Source: Gammaproteobacteria bacterium
GTDB lineage: Bacteria > Pseudomonadota > Gammaproteobacteria > JADZEE01
Direction of reading: 5' to 3'
NCBI GenBank assembly: GCA_020850735.1
Contig: JADZEE010000139.1
Location: 30,377-94,376, forward strand
Length of the DNA stretch: 64,000 nucleotides
The translations under genes were made by a program, and so were the position numbers. Below are positions 46,410-57,107 of the stretch, in pieces; position 1 is the stretch's first letter, and every line of letters begins with the position of its first letter. The notes beneath the pieces are model-generated. The model worked only from the letters and a program-made list of their open reading frames with translations. It did not search any database and was not told where the DNA came from.

Positions 46410-46799
46410 ATGCCGCATCTGACGTTCGAGTACACGGCCAATATCGAGGCGAACGCGGACCTCGACGGGCTGTTGCGCAAGGCGCACGAGGTACTGATAG
46501 CGCAGGACGACGTGTTTTCTACGGGCGGCATCCGCTCGCGGGCGCTGCGTCTCGATCACTACCGAATGGCCGACGGGGCGGCCGATTACGCGTTCGTGCA
46601 CGCCACTCTGAAGATCGGTGCGGGCCGCGACGAGGCCTGCAGGCGCCGGGTGGGCGACGCGTTGTTCGCGATGATGCAGGAACACTTCGCGGCATTGTTC
46701 GCCGCACGCTACCTCGCGCTGTCGCTGGAAATCGCCGAGTTCGGCGCGTCAGGGACGTGGAAGCACAACAACGTCCATGCCAGATTCCGGCCGGACTGA
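46410..46799 (+). CDS. hpaF: 5-carboxymethyl-2-hydroxymuconate delta-isomerase
   Basis: This 129-residue protein of the tautomerase superfamily has Pro2 ([13 protein letters not shown]) as the presumed catalytic base, and [17 protein letters not shown] and ISLEIAEF-like [10 protein letters not shown] segments. The length matches E. coli HpaF at 126. It isomerises the HpaE product before decarboxylation. CGGAGC precedes the ATG at 46410. The N-terminal proline supports this start. Confidence 0.93.
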   Translation: MPHLTFEYTANIEANADLDGLLRKAHEVLIAQDDVFSTGGIRSRALRLDHYRMADGAADYAFVHATLKIGAGRDEACRRRVGDALFAMMQEHFAALFAARYLALSLEIAEFGASGTWKHNNVHARFRPD

Positions 46800-46824
46800 G
46801 CGCAACGACGGAGCACGCGTCCCG

Positions 46825-47640
46825 ATGCTGACCGAACACGACATCCGCGCGGCGGCGCAGCGTCTGCACGACGCCGAGCGCCGCCGGGTGCAGGTGCGAC
46901 AGATCTCGCTCGACCACCCGGACATGACGATCGAGGACGGCTACGCGATCCAGCGCGCATGGCTGGTGCTCAAGCTCGCCGAGGGGCGGGTGGTGAAAGG
47001 ACACAAGATAGGCCTGACTTCGCGTGCCATGCAGCAATCCTCGCAGATCACCGAGCCGGATTCCGGCACGCTGCTCGACGACATGTTCTTCGCGGACGGC
47101 GCCGACATCCCGCCCGGCCGCTTCATCGCGCCCATGGTGGAGGTCGAGCTGGCGTTTCGCCTCGGCCGGCGGCTCGAAGGCACCGACGTCTCGTTGTTCG
47201 ACGTACTCGATGCGACCGATTACGTGCTGCCCGCAATCGAGATCATCGATGCCCGCTGCCATCGTATCGATCCGGAGTCGAAGCGGCCGCGCCGGGTCAT
47301 GGATACCATAGCGGACAATGCCGCGAACGCCGGCCTGGTGCTCGGCGGACGGCCCGTGCGACCGCTGCAGGTCGATCTGCGCTGGGTCGCGGCGCTGCTC
47401 TATCGCAACGGCGTGATCGAGGAATCCGGGGTCGCCGCGGCAGTGCTGAATCATCCCGCCAACGGTATCGCCTGGCTGGCGCACAGGCTGGCGCGGCACG
47501 GCGGCGCACTCGAACCCGGCCAGGTGATCCTGGCCGGATCGTTCACCCGGCCCGTGCCGGCGCGCGCCGGCGACACCTTCCACATCGATTATGGTGAGCT
47601 GGGCTGCATTTCCTGCCGCTTCAGCGCCGAGGGCAGCTGA
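46825..47640 (+). CDS. hpaH: 2-oxo-hept-4-ene-1,7-dioate hydratase
   Basis: The enzyme of 271 residues hydrates the pathway dienoate to the 4-hydroxy-2-oxo acid. It belongs to the MhpD/XylJ hydratase fold with [27 protein letters not shown] with metal-binding Glu residues, and [19 protein letters not shown]. The ATG at 46825 fits the E. coli HpaH N-terminus; a start at 46777 would overlap hpaF. The stop overlaps the hpaI ATG. Confidence 0.95.
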   Translation: MLTEHDIRAAAQRLHDAERRRVQVRQISLDHPDMTIEDGYAIQRAWLVLKLAEGRVVKGHKIGLTSRAMQQSSQITEPDSGTLLDDMFFADGADIPPGRFIAPMVEVELAFRLGRRLEGTDVSLFDVLDATDYVLPAIEIIDARCHRIDPESKRPRRVMDTIADNAANAGLVLGGRPVRPLQVDLRWVAALLYRNGVIEESGVAAAVLNHPANGIAWLAHRLARHGGALEPGQVILAGSFTRPVPARAGDTFHIDYGELGCISCRFSAEGS

Positions 47641-48431
47641 TGGACGTGCCGCACAACGAATTCAAGCGTGCCATTGCGGCCGGTGCCGTCCAGTACGGCC
47701 TGTGGGCCGGGCTGGCGGATCCCTGCGCGGCGGAGATCTGCGCCGGCGCCGGTTTCGATTGGCTGCTCATCGACGCCGAGCACGCACCGAACGACGTGCG
47801 CACCGTGCTCGCGCAGTTGCAGGCGGTGGCGCCCTACCCGGTGCATCCGATCGTGCGGCCGGTGCGCGCCGACGCGGCGCTGGTCAAGCAGTTGCTCGAC
47901 GTCGGCGCCCAGACCCTGCTGGTACCCATGGTGGAGGACGCCGAGCAGGCCGCCGCGCTGGTCGCGGCGATGCGCTACCCGCCGCGCGGCATCCGCGGCG
48001 TCGGCACGGCCCTCGCGCGCGCCGCGCGTTGGAACGCCGTGGCGGACTATGTTCATCACGCCGACGAGCAGATGTGCCTGCTGGTGCAGGTGGAGTCCGT
48101 CCGCGGCCTCGAGAACCTCGACGCAATCGCCGGCGTGACGGGGGTCGATGGCGTGTTCATCGGTCCGGCGGATCTCGCCGCCTCGCTCGGCCACCTGGGG
48201 GCGAGCGGCCACGCCGAGGTACGTGCCGCCATCGAGGACGCTTTCCGGCGCATCGCCGCCGCGGGCAAGGCACCCGGGATCCTGGCCACCGATCCGGCGC
48301 TGGCGTGCCACTATGTCGCCCACGGCGCGAGATTCGTCGCCGTCGGTGTCGATACGCTGTTGCTGCGCACGGCGGCGACGGCGCTGGCGGCGGCGTTCAA
48401 GCACGGGACGCGGACCGGCGAACTTGACTGA
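47640..48431 (+). CDS. hpaI: 4-hydroxy-2-oxoheptane-1,7-dioate aldolase
   Basis: This 263-residue class II aldolase cleaves the last intermediate to pyruvate and succinic semialdehyde. It has [27 protein letters not shown] with the catalytic His, [14 protein letters not shown] with the metal Glu, and [14 protein letters not shown]. It ends the hpa operon; succinic semialdehyde dehydrogenase and the HpaBC hydroxylase are not in the window. Confidence 0.95.
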   Translation: MDVPHNEFKRAIAAGAVQYGLWAGLADPCAAEICAGAGFDWLLIDAEHAPNDVRTVLAQLQAVAPYPVHPIVRPVRADAALVKQLLDVGAQTLLVPMVEDAEQAAALVAAMRYPPRGIRGVGTALARAARWNAVADYVHHADEQMCLLVQVESVRGLENLDAIAGVTGVDGVFIGPADLAASLGHLGASGHAEVRAAIEDAFRRIAAAGKAPGILATDPALACHYVAHGARFVAVGVDTLLLRTAATALAAAFKHGTRTGELD

Positions 48432-48533
48432 GTACGCGCACCCCGGTGTGCGGTCGCGGCACGATGGAGTGCCACACACAGCCGCGAGGGCCGCGCGTCC
48501 GGCACCGGCCATCCCCGGACGGACCCGGTACCG

Positions 48534-49004
48534 ATGATCGGACTCCTGCAGCGTGTCACCAAGGCCCACGTCGAGGTCAGCGGCGAGACCGTCGCGGCGG
48601 TGGGCCGGGGCCTGATGGTGCTCGTGGGGGTGGAGAGGGGCGACGGCGAGGCGCAGGCGGACCGGCTGCTCGAACGACTGCTCGGCTACCGCGTGTTCGA
48701 GGACGATACGGGCAGGATGAATCGCAGCCTCGTGGACGTCGGCGGCGATCTGCTGCTCGTCCCGCAGTTCACGCTGCCCGCCGACACGCGCAAGGGCATG
48801 CGTCCGAGCTTCACGCCGGCGGCCGCGCCGCAGGTCGGCAAGCAGCTGTTCGATCACCTCGCACGCGGCGCACGGGGCAAGGTCGCGCACGTTCAGTGCG
48901 GCCGTTTCGGTGCGCACATGCGCGTACACCTGGTCAACGACGGACCGGTGACATTCTGGCTCCAGGTACGCCCCGCCGAGGCCCGGGACGGTTGCGCGTC
49001 GTGA
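48534..49004 (+). CDS. dtd: D-aminoacyl-tRNA deacylase, SQxFTL motif altered
   Basis: This 156-residue enzyme removes D-amino acids from tRNA. The start MIGLLQRVTKAHV and the C-terminal NDGPVTFWLQV are typical of DTD1, including the Gly-Pro motif that shapes the chiral pocket. The other active-site motif, SQFTL in almost all relatives, reads PQFTL here (codon CCG). The Gln, Phe, Thr and Leu are kept. It lies 102 bp after hpaI and converges on hemF. Confidence 0.93.
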   Translation: MIGLLQRVTKAHVEVSGETVAAVGRGLMVLVGVERGDGEAQADRLLERLLGYRVFEDDTGRMNRSLVDVGGDLLLVPQFTLPADTRKGMRPSFTPAAAPQVGKQLFDHLARGARGKVAHVQCGRFGAHMRVHLVNDGPVTFWLQVRPAEARDGCAS

Positions 49005-49019
49005 CCTTTGGCGCAGGGT

Positions 49020-49961
<942 letters not shown>

Positions 49962-50102
49962 TCATAACAGCGGCGCGGCCCGCGCCGGGCGCACGAAGCG
50001 GCGCGGCGGGCGCGGTCGCGGCGAACCGTGCAGCGCCGCCAGGGCTGGCGGGTGCGGGGGTTTCTGCTATCGTAACCGCCCTTTGGGCGCGAGCGTGCCG
50101 AG

Positions 50103-50696
50103 ATGACCAAGCGCAGGGCGACGGTTAAGAGAGCAACGACGGAAACCACCATCGAGGTCCGTATCGATCTCGACGGCAGCGGTGCGGGCACGTTCGACAC
50201 GGGCCTGCCCTTTCTCGATCACATGCTCGATCAGGTCGCCCGGCACGGGCTGTTCGACCTGACGGTGACCGCCCGCGGCGACCTGGAGATCGATGCGCAT
50301 CACACGGTCGAGGACAGCGGCATCACCCTCGGTCAGGCGTTGTTGCAGGCGCTCGGGGACAAGCGCGGGATCCGTCGCTACGGCCACGCCTACGTGCCGC
50401 TCGACGAGGCGCTCGCGCGCGTCGTCGTGGATTGTTCCGGCCGCCCGGGCCTGGAGTGGCGGGTGGTGTTCGCGCGCGCCCGCATCGGCAATTTCGACGT
50501 CGACCTGCTGCACGAGTTCTTCCAGGGCTTCGCCAATCACGCCCTCGTGACGCTGCACGTCGACCGCCTCGAGGGGCGCAACGCGCACCACGTCGCCGAG
50601 ACGCTGTTCAAGGCCTTCGGCCGGGCCCTGCGGATGGCTGTCGAGCCCGATCCCCGCGCCGCCGGAACCGTACCGTCCACCAAAGGCGCCCTCTAA
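50103..50696 (+). CDS. hisB: Imidazoleglycerol-phosphate dehydratase
   Basis: This monofunctional HisB of 197 residues catalyses the dehydration step in histidine synthesis. It has [16 protein letters not shown] with metal His, [11 protein letters not shown] and [17 protein letters not shown]. There is no N-terminal phosphatase domain as in E. coli. Only hisH follows, after a 181-bp palindromic element that starts one base after the stop; hisA and hisF are absent. Confidence 0.96.
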   Translation: MTKRRATVKRATTETTIEVRIDLDGSGAGTFDTGLPFLDHMLDQVARHGLFDLTVTARGDLEIDAHHTVEDSGITLGQALLQALGDKRGIRRYGHAYVPLDEALARVVVDCSGRPGLEWRVVFARARIGNFDVDLLHEFFQGFANHALVTLHVDRLEGRNAHHVAETLFKAFGRALRMAVEPDPRAAGTVPSTKGAL

Positions 50697-50877
50697 GAGC
50701 TCGTGAAACAGTCACCGCGCCTGCTGCGACGGCTCCTGGACGCCCCTGGCCGCGTTGCGGGGACCCCCAAAATCGTTTACGTAGGGCCCGCTACGCGCGC
50801 GATTTTGTGCACCCCCGCGCCTTGCCAGGAACGCCCGGAAACCGTCTCGCTACGGCGGGCGAATGTTTCACAAGCTC
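50697..50877. repeat. Palindromic element, full copy 2 (181 bp, inverted)
   Basis: The ends are GAGCTCGTGAAAC (50697-50709) and GTTTCACAAGCTC (50865-50877). Read on the minus strand it aligns along its full length with the copy at 14596-14775. It starts directly after the hisB TAA and ends 19 bases before the hisH ATG, filling the gap between the two genes. It may act as an attenuating hairpin inside the operon. Confidence 0.8.
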
Positions 50878-50896
50878 TGAGGCCAGCGCTGCGGGC

Positions 50897-51550
50897 ATGC
50901 AGACTGTAGCGGTCATCGACTACGGCGGCAGCAACCTGCGCTCGGTCGCCAAGGCGCTGGAATCGGTCGCCGCCGCCGGCACGCGCATCGTCGTCAGCGC
51001 CGAGCCGGGCACCATCCGTGACGCCCACCGGGTCGTGTTTCCCGGGCAGGGCGCCATCGGCGCGTGCATGGACGGGCTTCGCGCCCACGGTCTGGACGCG
51101 ATCGTCACGGCGGCAATCGCTTCGGGGCGACCGTTTCTGGGGATCTGCCTGGGCCTGCAGACGCTGATGCGGGCGAGCGCCGAGGACGGCGGCACCGACG
51201 GCCTCGGGATCGTGCCGGGTCACGTCGTTCGCTTCGCCGACGCACTTCGCGACCCGGCGACGGGCGCGCGGCTGAAGGTGCCGCACATGGGCTGGAACCG
51301 GGTGCGCGCGGTCCATCCCCATGCACTGTGGGACGGCATCGCCGCCCGCAGCCGGTTTTACTTCGTCCACAGCTATTACGTCGTGCCGGAGGATCCCGCC
51401 GACATCGCCGCGGTGACGGACTACGGTTTCGAATTCGTCTGCGCTATCGCCCGCGACAATGTGTTCGCGACCCAGTTCCACCCGGAGAAGAGCCAGCGCA
51501 GCGGCTTGCGCCTGCTCGCCAATTTTCTCGCCTGGAACGCGAGGGGCTGA
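50897..51550 (+). CDS. hisH: Imidazole glycerol phosphate synthase glutaminase subunit HisH
   Basis: This 217-residue class I glutamine amidotransferase feeds ammonia to HisF. It has AVIDYGGSNLRSV at the N-terminus, the nucleophile Cys in LGICLGLQTL and the catalytic His-Pro-Glu in FHPEKSQ. There is no SD upstream of the ATG at 50897. It follows hisB with a palindromic element between. Its partner hisF must be elsewhere, unlike the usual hisBHAF order. Confidence 0.95.
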   Translation: MQTVAVIDYGGSNLRSVAKALESVAAAGTRIVVSAEPGTIRDAHRVVFPGQGAIGACMDGLRAHGLDAIVTAAIASGRPFLGICLGLQTLMRASAEDGGTDGLGIVPGHVVRFADALRDPATGARLKVPHMGWNRVRAVHPHALWDGIAARSRFYFVHSYYVVPEDPADIAAVTDYGFEFVCAIARDNVFATQFHPEKSQRSGLRLLANFLAWNARG

Positions 51551-51556
51551 CGGCTC

Positions 51557-51572
51557 TGCGCCAGTGGGCGCA
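51557..51572. terminator. Small hairpin between hisH and purD
   Basis: TGCGCC-AGTG-GGCGCA is a 6-bp stem in the 51-bp gap between the convergent genes, followed by ATTG. It could act as a weak bidirectional terminator. Confidence 0.3.
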
Positions 51573-51601
51573 ATTGCCGATCCGCGCGTCGGGACCGTGA
51601 A

Positions 51602-52888
51602 TCACTGCGCCTGCGCGCGGGCGAGCGCGCGGTGGCCGATATCGCGACGGCAGAACATGCCCTCCCAGCCGATGGTGTCGACACGGGCGTAGGCGCTTCT
51701 CTGCGCCGCCGCGACAGAGTCGGCCAGCGCGCATACGGCCAGCACCCGCCCGCCGTTGGTGACCACGCGGCCGGCGTCGATCCGCGTGCCGGCGTGGAAA
51801 ACCTTGACGTCGTCGGTATCGCGGGCGAGGCCTTCGATCACGGCGCCGCGGGTATAGCTGCCGGGATAGCCACCGGCCGCGAGCACGACGGCGAGGGCGG
51901 GCCGTGGATCCCACTCGGCCTGAACGCCGGCGAGCCGACCTTGCATGGCCGCCTCGCACAGATCGATGAGATCCGAACGCAGGCGCATCAGGATCGGTTG
52001 TGTCTCCGGATCGCCGAAGCGGCAGTTGTACTCGAGCACACGCGCTGCGCCGCCGGCATCGATCATCACCCCCGCGTAGAGAAATCCGCGATATCGACGG
52101 CCGTCCGCGAGCATGCCACGTACGGTCGGATGGATGATCTCGTTCATGATGCGCTCGTGCACGAGCGGCGTGACCACCGGCGCCGGAGAGTAGGCGCCCA
52201 TGCCGCCGGTGTTGGGACCCTGGTCGCCGTCGTCGCGCGCCTTGTGATCCTGGGAGCTCGCCAGAGCGAGCACATCCTCGCCGTCGACCATGACGATGAA
52301 GCTCGCTTCCTCGCCGCGCAGGAACTCCTCGACCACCACGCGCCGGCCGGCGGCCCCGAAAGCGTCACCCTCGAGCATGTCGCGCGCCGCCGCCACCGCC
52401 TCGGCACGCGTGGCGGCGATGACCACGCCCTTGCCGGCGGCCAGGCCGTCCGCTTTCACCACGAGCGGCTCGGACAGGGTTGCGATGAACGCGCTCGCCG
52501 CCGGCAGATCGTCGCACACCCGGTAGGCGGCAGTGGGGATCCCGTGCCGGGCGAGAAAATCCTTGGTATAGGCCTTGGACCCCTCGAGCACGGCGGCGTC
52601 CCGGCGCGGGCCGAAGCAGGCGAGCCCGGCGGCCTCGAAAGCATCGACGATACCGGCGACCAGAGGCCCCTCGGGGCCGACGATGGTCAGGTCCACGCCT
52701 TCGCGGGTCGCGAGATCGAGCAGGGCGGCAATGTTCTCGGCAGCCACGTCGACGTTGCGCACGCGCGGTTCACGCGCAGTGCCGGCGTTGCCTGGCGCGA
52801 CCAGGACGAGCTCGACGCGCGGTGACTGGGCCGCTTTCCACGCCAGCGCGTGCTCGCGACCGCCGCTGCCGACGATGAGAACCTTCAC
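51602..52888 (-). CDS. purD: Phosphoribosylamine-glycine ligase
   Basis: This 428-residue ATP-grasp enzyme makes GAR in purine synthesis. It starts at GTG with [17 protein letters not shown], and has [31 protein letters not shown] and [12 protein letters not shown]. It follows purH by 149 bp in the usual purH-purD order and converges on hisH. Confidence 0.96.
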   Translation of the reverse strand: MKVLIVGSGGREHALAWKAAQSPRVELVLVAPGNAGTAREPRVRNVDVAAENIAALLDLATREGVDLTIVGPEGPLVAGIVDAFEAAGLACFGPRRDAAVLEGSKAYTKDFLARHGIPTAAYRVCDDLPAASAFIATLSEPLVVKADGLAAGKGVVIAATRAEAVAAARDMLEGDAFGAAGRRVVVEEFLRGEEASFIVMVDGEDVLALASSQDHKARDDGDQGPNTGGMGAYSPAPVVTPLVHERIMNEIIHPTVRGMLADGRRYRGFLYAGVMIDAGGAARVLEYNCRFGDPETQPILMRLRSDLIDLCEAAMQGRLAGVQAEWDPRPALAVVLAAGGYPGSYTRGAVIEGLARDTDDVKVFHAGTRIDAGRVVTNGGRVLAVCALADSVAAAQRSAYARVDTIGWEGMFCRRDIGHRALARAQAQ

Positions 52889-53037
52889 GTCGCCGCCCGG
52901 ACGTGGGGACCGGGCGCGGCGCCCCGTGAAACCGTGCGCGCGGTCATTCTAGACGTGCGCGCCGGGCGCATCGCCGCAACACCGCGCGTCGCGTTCGGCA
53001 ACGCCGGCAGCAGAGGCCGTGATGGGCGCACCGGCTC

Positions 53038-54609
53038 TCAGTGGCGGAAATGGCGCATGCCGGTGAACACCATCGCCATGTCGTGCTCGTCAGCGGCGGC
53101 GATGACCTCCTCGTCGCGTACCGAGCCGCCCGGTTGAATGACTGCGCGGATCCCGTACTGCGCGGCCGCGTCGATACCGTCCCGAAACGGAAAGAAAGCA
53201 TCGGACGCCATGACCGAACCGGCGATCTCGAGGTGCTCGTCGTTCGCCTTGAGCGCCGCGATGCGCGCGCTGTAGACCCGGCTCATCTGCCCGGCGCCGA
53301 CGCCGATGGTGCGACCGTCACGGGCGTACACGATGGCATTGGATCGCACGCACTTCGCCACCCGCCAGGCAAAATACAGGTCGCGGATCTCGCTGTCGGA
53401 CGGCGACCGGCGCGTGACGATGCGCAGCGCGTCGAGCGTAACCGTCGTGCGCGGCGAGTCGCAATCCTGAACGAGCAGGCCGCCGGCAACCGAGCGCAGC
53501 GTAAACGCCTGGTTCTCGACGGCGGGCCAGGTGCCCACGGCGAGCACGCGCACGTCGCCCTTGCGAGCGAGTACCTTGAGCGCATCGTCGGCCACCGCCG
53601 GCGCCGCGATCACTTCGACGAACTGGCGGCTGATGATCGCCTCGGCGGTGGCGGCGTCCAGGGTACGATTGAAGGCGATGATGCCGCCGAAAGCGGAAGT
53701 GGGGTCCGTGGCATGAGCACGGGCGTACGCTTCGCCGATGTCGCGCGCCACGGCGACGCCGCAGGGGTTGGCGTGCTTGACGATGACGCAGGCCGGTTCC
53801 TCGAACGCCCAGACGCAGTCGAGCGCGGCATCGGTGTCGGCGATGTTGTTGTACGACAAACCCTTGCCCTGAAGCTGCCGCCCGGCGGCGACGCTGCCCC
53901 GGATCGGATCGCCCGCGACGTAGAAAGCCGCGCTCTGATGCGGGTTCTCGCCGTAGCGCAGATCTTCGCGCTTGCCGTATTGCAGGGTCAGCGAACGCGG
54001 AAAGGCGACGCGGCCGCCGCCGACGCGACGCGAGCTGAGGAAATTCGCAATCGCACCATCGTAATGCGCGGTGTGCTCGAAGGCTTTCACGGCCAGTGAA
54101 TAGCGGCTGTCCTCCGACAGCGCGCCGTCATTGGCGGCCAGCTCGTCGAGCAGGGGCTGGTAATCGCCCGGGTCCACGACCACGGCGACGTAGTGATGAT
54201 TCTTGGCCGCGGCGCGGATCATCGCCGGACCACCGATGTCGATATTCTCGATCGCGTCGCCGAGCCTGCAGTCCGGCTGCGCGACGGTGGCCTCGAACGG
54301 ATACAGATTCACCACGACCAGATCGATCGGAGCGATGCCGTGCGTGCGCATGGCATCACCGTCCTCGCGCCGGCGCCCGAGAATGCCGCCGTGGATCTTC
54401 GGGTGCAGTGTCTTCACCCGCCCACCCATGATCTCCGGAAAGCCGGTATAGGCGGACACGTCGGTCACGGCGACGCCGGCATCGCGCAACGCGCGGGCGG
54501 TGCCGCCGGTGGACAGCAGCTCGACGCCGCGTGCGCCGAGACCGCGCGCGAATTCCACGACGCCGGTCTTGTCGGAGACGCTGAGCAGCGCCCGGGTGAT
54601 CTTGCTCAT
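53038..54609 (-). CDS. purH: Bifunctional AICAR transformylase/IMP cyclohydrolase
   Basis: This 523-residue enzyme catalyses the last two steps of IMP synthesis. The N-terminal cyclohydrolase domain has [18 protein letters not shown] and [21 protein letters not shown], and the transformylase domain has [11 protein letters not shown] and [11 protein letters not shown]. The ATG at 54609 has GAGGAT seven bases upstream; a TTG two codons earlier is the alternative. It lies downstream of fis. Confidence 0.97.
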   Translation of the reverse strand: MSKITRALLSVSDKTGVVEFARGLGARGVELLSTGGTARALRDAGVAVTDVSAYTGFPEIMGGRVKTLHPKIHGGILGRRREDGDAMRTHGIAPIDLVVVNLYPFEATVAQPDCRLGDAIENIDIGGPAMIRAAAKNHHYVAVVVDPGDYQPLLDELAANDGALSEDSRYSLAVKAFEHTAHYDGAIANFLSSRRVGGGRVAFPRSLTLQYGKREDLRYGENPHQSAAFYVAGDPIRGSVAAGRQLQGKGLSYNNIADTDAALDCVWAFEEPACVIVKHANPCGVAVARDIGEAYARAHATDPTSAFGGIIAFNRTLDAATAEAIISRQFVEVIAAPAVADDALKVLARKGDVRVLAVGTWPAVENQAFTLRSVAGGLLVQDCDSPRTTVTLDALRIVTRRSPSDSEIRDLYFAWRVAKCVRSNAIVYARDGRTIGVGAGQMSRVYSARIAALKANDEHLEIAGSVMASDAFFPFRDGIDAAAQYGIRAVIQPGGSVRDEEVIAAADEHDMAMVFTGMRHFRH

Positions 54610-54636
54610 TGGCAATCCTCGCAGGCGCGTCGCGCT

Positions 54637-54912
54637 TCAAGCGAGACCGTGTTTGCGCAGCTTTTTGCGCAGCGTCCCGCGGTTGATGCCGAGCATCTGC
54701 GCGGCATGAGTCAGGTTGCCGCCGGTGCGGGCGAGCACGACCTCGAACAGCGGCCGCTCGACTTCCGCGACGACGAATTCGTACAGATCCGCGGGTTCGT
54801 GACCGTTCAGCGCTTCGAAATACAGGTCGAGTGAGTCACGCACGTGACAGGCGAGCGGCCCGCTCGACTGCGGCGCCGCCGAGGCGTGGGCCTTGCGCCG
54901 TGGCCGCGTCAT
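54637..54912 (-). CDS. fis: DNA-binding protein Fis
   Basis: This 91-residue nucleoid protein ends in the Fis helix-turn-helix, GGNLTHAAQMLGINRGTLRKKLRKHG cut here to its core, preceded by the dimerisation helices LDLYFEALNG and LYEFVVAEVERPLF. Its ATG overlaps the dusB stop in ATGA, the classical dusB-fis operon. An unusual feature is the Arg/Ala-rich N-terminal 20 residues (TRPRRKAHASAAPQSS). Confidence 0.95.
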   Translation of the reverse strand: MTRPRRKAHASAAPQSSGPLACHVRDSLDLYFEALNGHEPADLYEFVVAEVERPLFEVVLARTGGNLTHAAQMLGINRGTLRKKLRKHGLA

Positions 54913-55892
54913 GCGGCCCGCACCCCGGGGCTCATCGTCTGCAGCACGGCGTGTGCGAGGGCGTACTGGGCGGGGGCATTGTCGATGCGATTGATGCGCT
55001 GCCAGGCTTCGCCGCCGCCGGCGCGCGGCTTGAGGTACCAGGCGAGGTGCTTGCGGGCGATACGCACACCGTGGGGCTCGCCGTAGAACGCGTACAGGGC
55101 CTGGAGATGCTCGAGCACGGTCGCCCGAAACTCCTCGGCGTCCGGCTCCGGATCGACGTGGCCACGGGCGAGAAACGCGTCGGTCGCGCGGAAGATCCAC
55201 GGATTGCCCTGCGCCGCGCGGCCTATCATGACCGCATCCGCGCCGGTGGCATCCAGGACCGCGCGGGCGCCGGCCGGCGTGGCGATGTCACCATTGGCGA
55301 CCACGGGCACGGACACGGCCGCCTTGATGGCGGCGATGCTCTCGTACTCCGCCGGCCCGTGATAACCGCAGGCGCGCGTGCGACCGTGCACGACGATCGC
55401 CGCGACCCCGGCCGCGGCAGCAATGCGCGCGATGACGACGCCGTTGCGATGCGCCGGCGACCAGCCGGTACGCATCTTCAGGGTCACCGGCACGTCCACG
55501 GCGCCGATCACGCGGTCGAGGATGCGCCCGACCAGGGCTTCGTCCTGCAGCAGTGCGGAGCCGGCGTAGACGCTGCAAACCTTCCTGGCCGGGCAACCCA
55601 TGTTGATGTCGATGATCTGCGCGCCTGCGTCCACATTGCGGCGCGCGGCGTCGGCGAGCCAGGCAGGATCGGCGCCCGCAATCTGCACCGCGATGGGGCC
55701 GATGTCACCGGCGTGGGCAAGTCGAAGCAGCGTCTTGCGACTGGTACGCAGCGCGGGGTTCGCCGCCACCATTTCGCTCGGCGCGAGCGCGGCACCGAAG
55801 CGCCGGCACAAGCGCCGGAATGGCTGGTCGGTGACGCCGGCCATGGGTGCGAGCAGTACTTTGCCCGTCAAGGAATAGGGACCTATACGCAC
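54909..55892 (-). CDS. dusB: tRNA-dihydrouridine synthase B
   Basis: This 327-residue FMN enzyme reduces uridines in tRNA. It has IGPYSLTGKVLLAPMAGVTD, DINMGCPARKVCSVYAGSALL with the catalytic Cys, VTLKMRTGW and HGRTRACGY. It starts at GTG. The gene is followed by fis with a 4-base overlap, as in enteric bacteria. Confidence 0.96.
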   Translation of the reverse strand: MRIGPYSLTGKVLLAPMAGVTDQPFRRLCRRFGAALAPSEMVAANPALRTSRKTLLRLAHAGDIGPIAVQIAGADPAWLADAARRNVDAGAQIIDINMGCPARKVCSVYAGSALLQDEALVGRILDRVIGAVDVPVTLKMRTGWSPAHRNGVVIARIAAAAGVAAIVVHGRTRACGYHGPAEYESIAAIKAAVSVPVVANGDIATPAGARAVLDATGADAVMIGRAAQGNPWIFRATDAFLARGHVDPEPDAEEFRATVLEHLQALYAFYGEPHGVRIARKHLAWYLKPRAGGGEAWQRINRIDNAPAQYALAHAVLQTMSPGVRAA

Positions 55893-56012
55893 GACGCGTT
55901 GTATCTTTCGGATCGGGGGAGCCGGCCTGGCCGGGACAGGGTGCGGATCATAGCCAGAGTAGGCGGGCGGTAAAAGCCGCGGCGCACGGCGGCGTGCTGC
56001 ATGGCAACGCCG

Positions 56013-57107
56013 CTACAGCAGCTTGAACTCGAAGCTCACCGCGGCGGACGCGGCGGCGGCGATTTCCAGCACGATGTAGACCGGGACCCGCGAAGGCATG
56101 CCCGCTTCGTTATCGATACTGGCGTCGAGATATTCTTCGGGCGTGAACCGCCGGCGACCGAGGAGCTCACCGGCGACGCCGTACAGGCTCAGCTCCAGCA
56201 CCGGGAAGTCCTGCCGGAAAGGCGCATCGTTGACGAGGGTCGCATTGACCAGCAGGACGCCCGCGTAGCGCGGATGTTCGCGCACGTCGCGCGCCTCGAT
56301 GTGCAGTCGCGACGGATCGCGCAGCACGGGTCCGCGGCAGTGCAGCTGCACGCAGGCCGCCTCGAGCCAGGCGCGTGTGCGCGGCCAGTGTTCGACCAGC
56401 GCCAGCCGGTAGTGCCACGCGAGCTGGGCGCCGAGCGCCACGAGCAGCGCCGGCACCAGTGCCGCCCACAGCCAACCGGCCGGGCCCCGCTGCGGCGTGC
56501 CGGGGACCGCGTCGTCCGCGAACGGATAGCGCACTCCGCCCCGTGGCGGCGGCGGTGCGTCGAGCAATACCTGCAGGGACGCATCGGCCCGCGCCGGCCC
56601 GGGCGCGGGTTCGAGTCCGGGCTCCGGTTCGAAGGCGAACAGCGATTCGGGTTCGGGCTCCGCTTCGGGCTCCGCTTCGGGCTCCGCTTCGGGCTCCGCT
56701 TCGGGCTCCGCTTCGGGCTCCGCTTCGGGCTGCGGTTGGCTTGGCGCGGCGGCTGGCGTTTCCGGGTACGGCACGGCGTCGTGCCCGGGCGCGGTCTGCG
56801 CAGCGTCCCCGGGCGGCGCGAGAACCAGGTTCGCCTCGATGGGCAGGCGCAGCTGATCGGGACCGTCGCCGGCGGCTGGCGTGGCGGCTGTTGCCGGCGC
56901 GGTTCCGACCGCGGCGACGTCCTCGATCTCCTCAGCCACCGCCTCGGTCAGCAACGGCCGCGGATCGTCTTCCTGCTCGTCGCGCAACTCGGCGAGGGCG
57001 TCGAATTTGGCCGCGCAGCGGCCGCAACGGACGCGACCGCGGGCCGCGCGCAGGTCGCGTGCCTGCACTCGGAAGACCGTACGACACCCGGGGCAACGCG
57101 TCAGCAA
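56013..57107 (-). CDS. Zinc-ribbon DUF3426 membrane protein with EAEP repeats
   Basis: The product of 364 residues has an N-terminal MJ0042-type zinc ribbon (RCPGCRTVFRV and VRCGRCAAKFDAL), a long acidic Pro/Ala linker with six PEAE repeats, one membrane helix (GWLWAALVPALLVALGAQLAW, cut here), and a DUF3426 C-terminal domain (RDPSRLHIEARDVREHPRY, LVNATLVNDAPFRQDFPVLE, also shortened). Function is unknown; a zinc-binding envelope protein is a fair description. I chose the TTG at 57107 since GGGAG precedes it and the family begins there. A GTG at 57134 overlapping prmA is the alternative. Confidence 0.85.
   Translation of the reverse strand: MLTRCPGCRTVFRVQARDLRAARGRVRCGRCAAKFDALAELRDEQEDDPRPLLTEAVAEEIEDVAAVGTAPATAATPAAGDGPDQLRLPIEANLVLAPPGDAAQTAPGHDAVPYPETPAAAPSQPQPEAEPEAEPEAEPEAEPEAEPEAEPEPESLFAFEPEPGLEPAPGPARADASLQVLLDAPPPPRGGVRYPFADDAVPGTPQRGPAGWLWAALVPALLVALGAQLAWHYRLALVEHWPRTRAWLEAACVQLHCRGPVLRDPSRLHIEARDVREHPRYAGVLLVNATLVNDAPFRQDFPVLELSLYGVAGELLGRRRFTPEEYLDASIDNEAGMPSRVPVYIVLEIAAAASAAVSFEFKLL
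56656..56727. repeat. 12-bp tandem repeat inside the DUF3426 gene
   Basis: GGCTCCGCTTCG occurs six times in perfect succession and encodes EAEP repeats on the minus strand. The perfect identity at DNA level, when codons could vary, points to recent slippage expansion, so the copy number may differ between strains. Confidence 0.9.
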
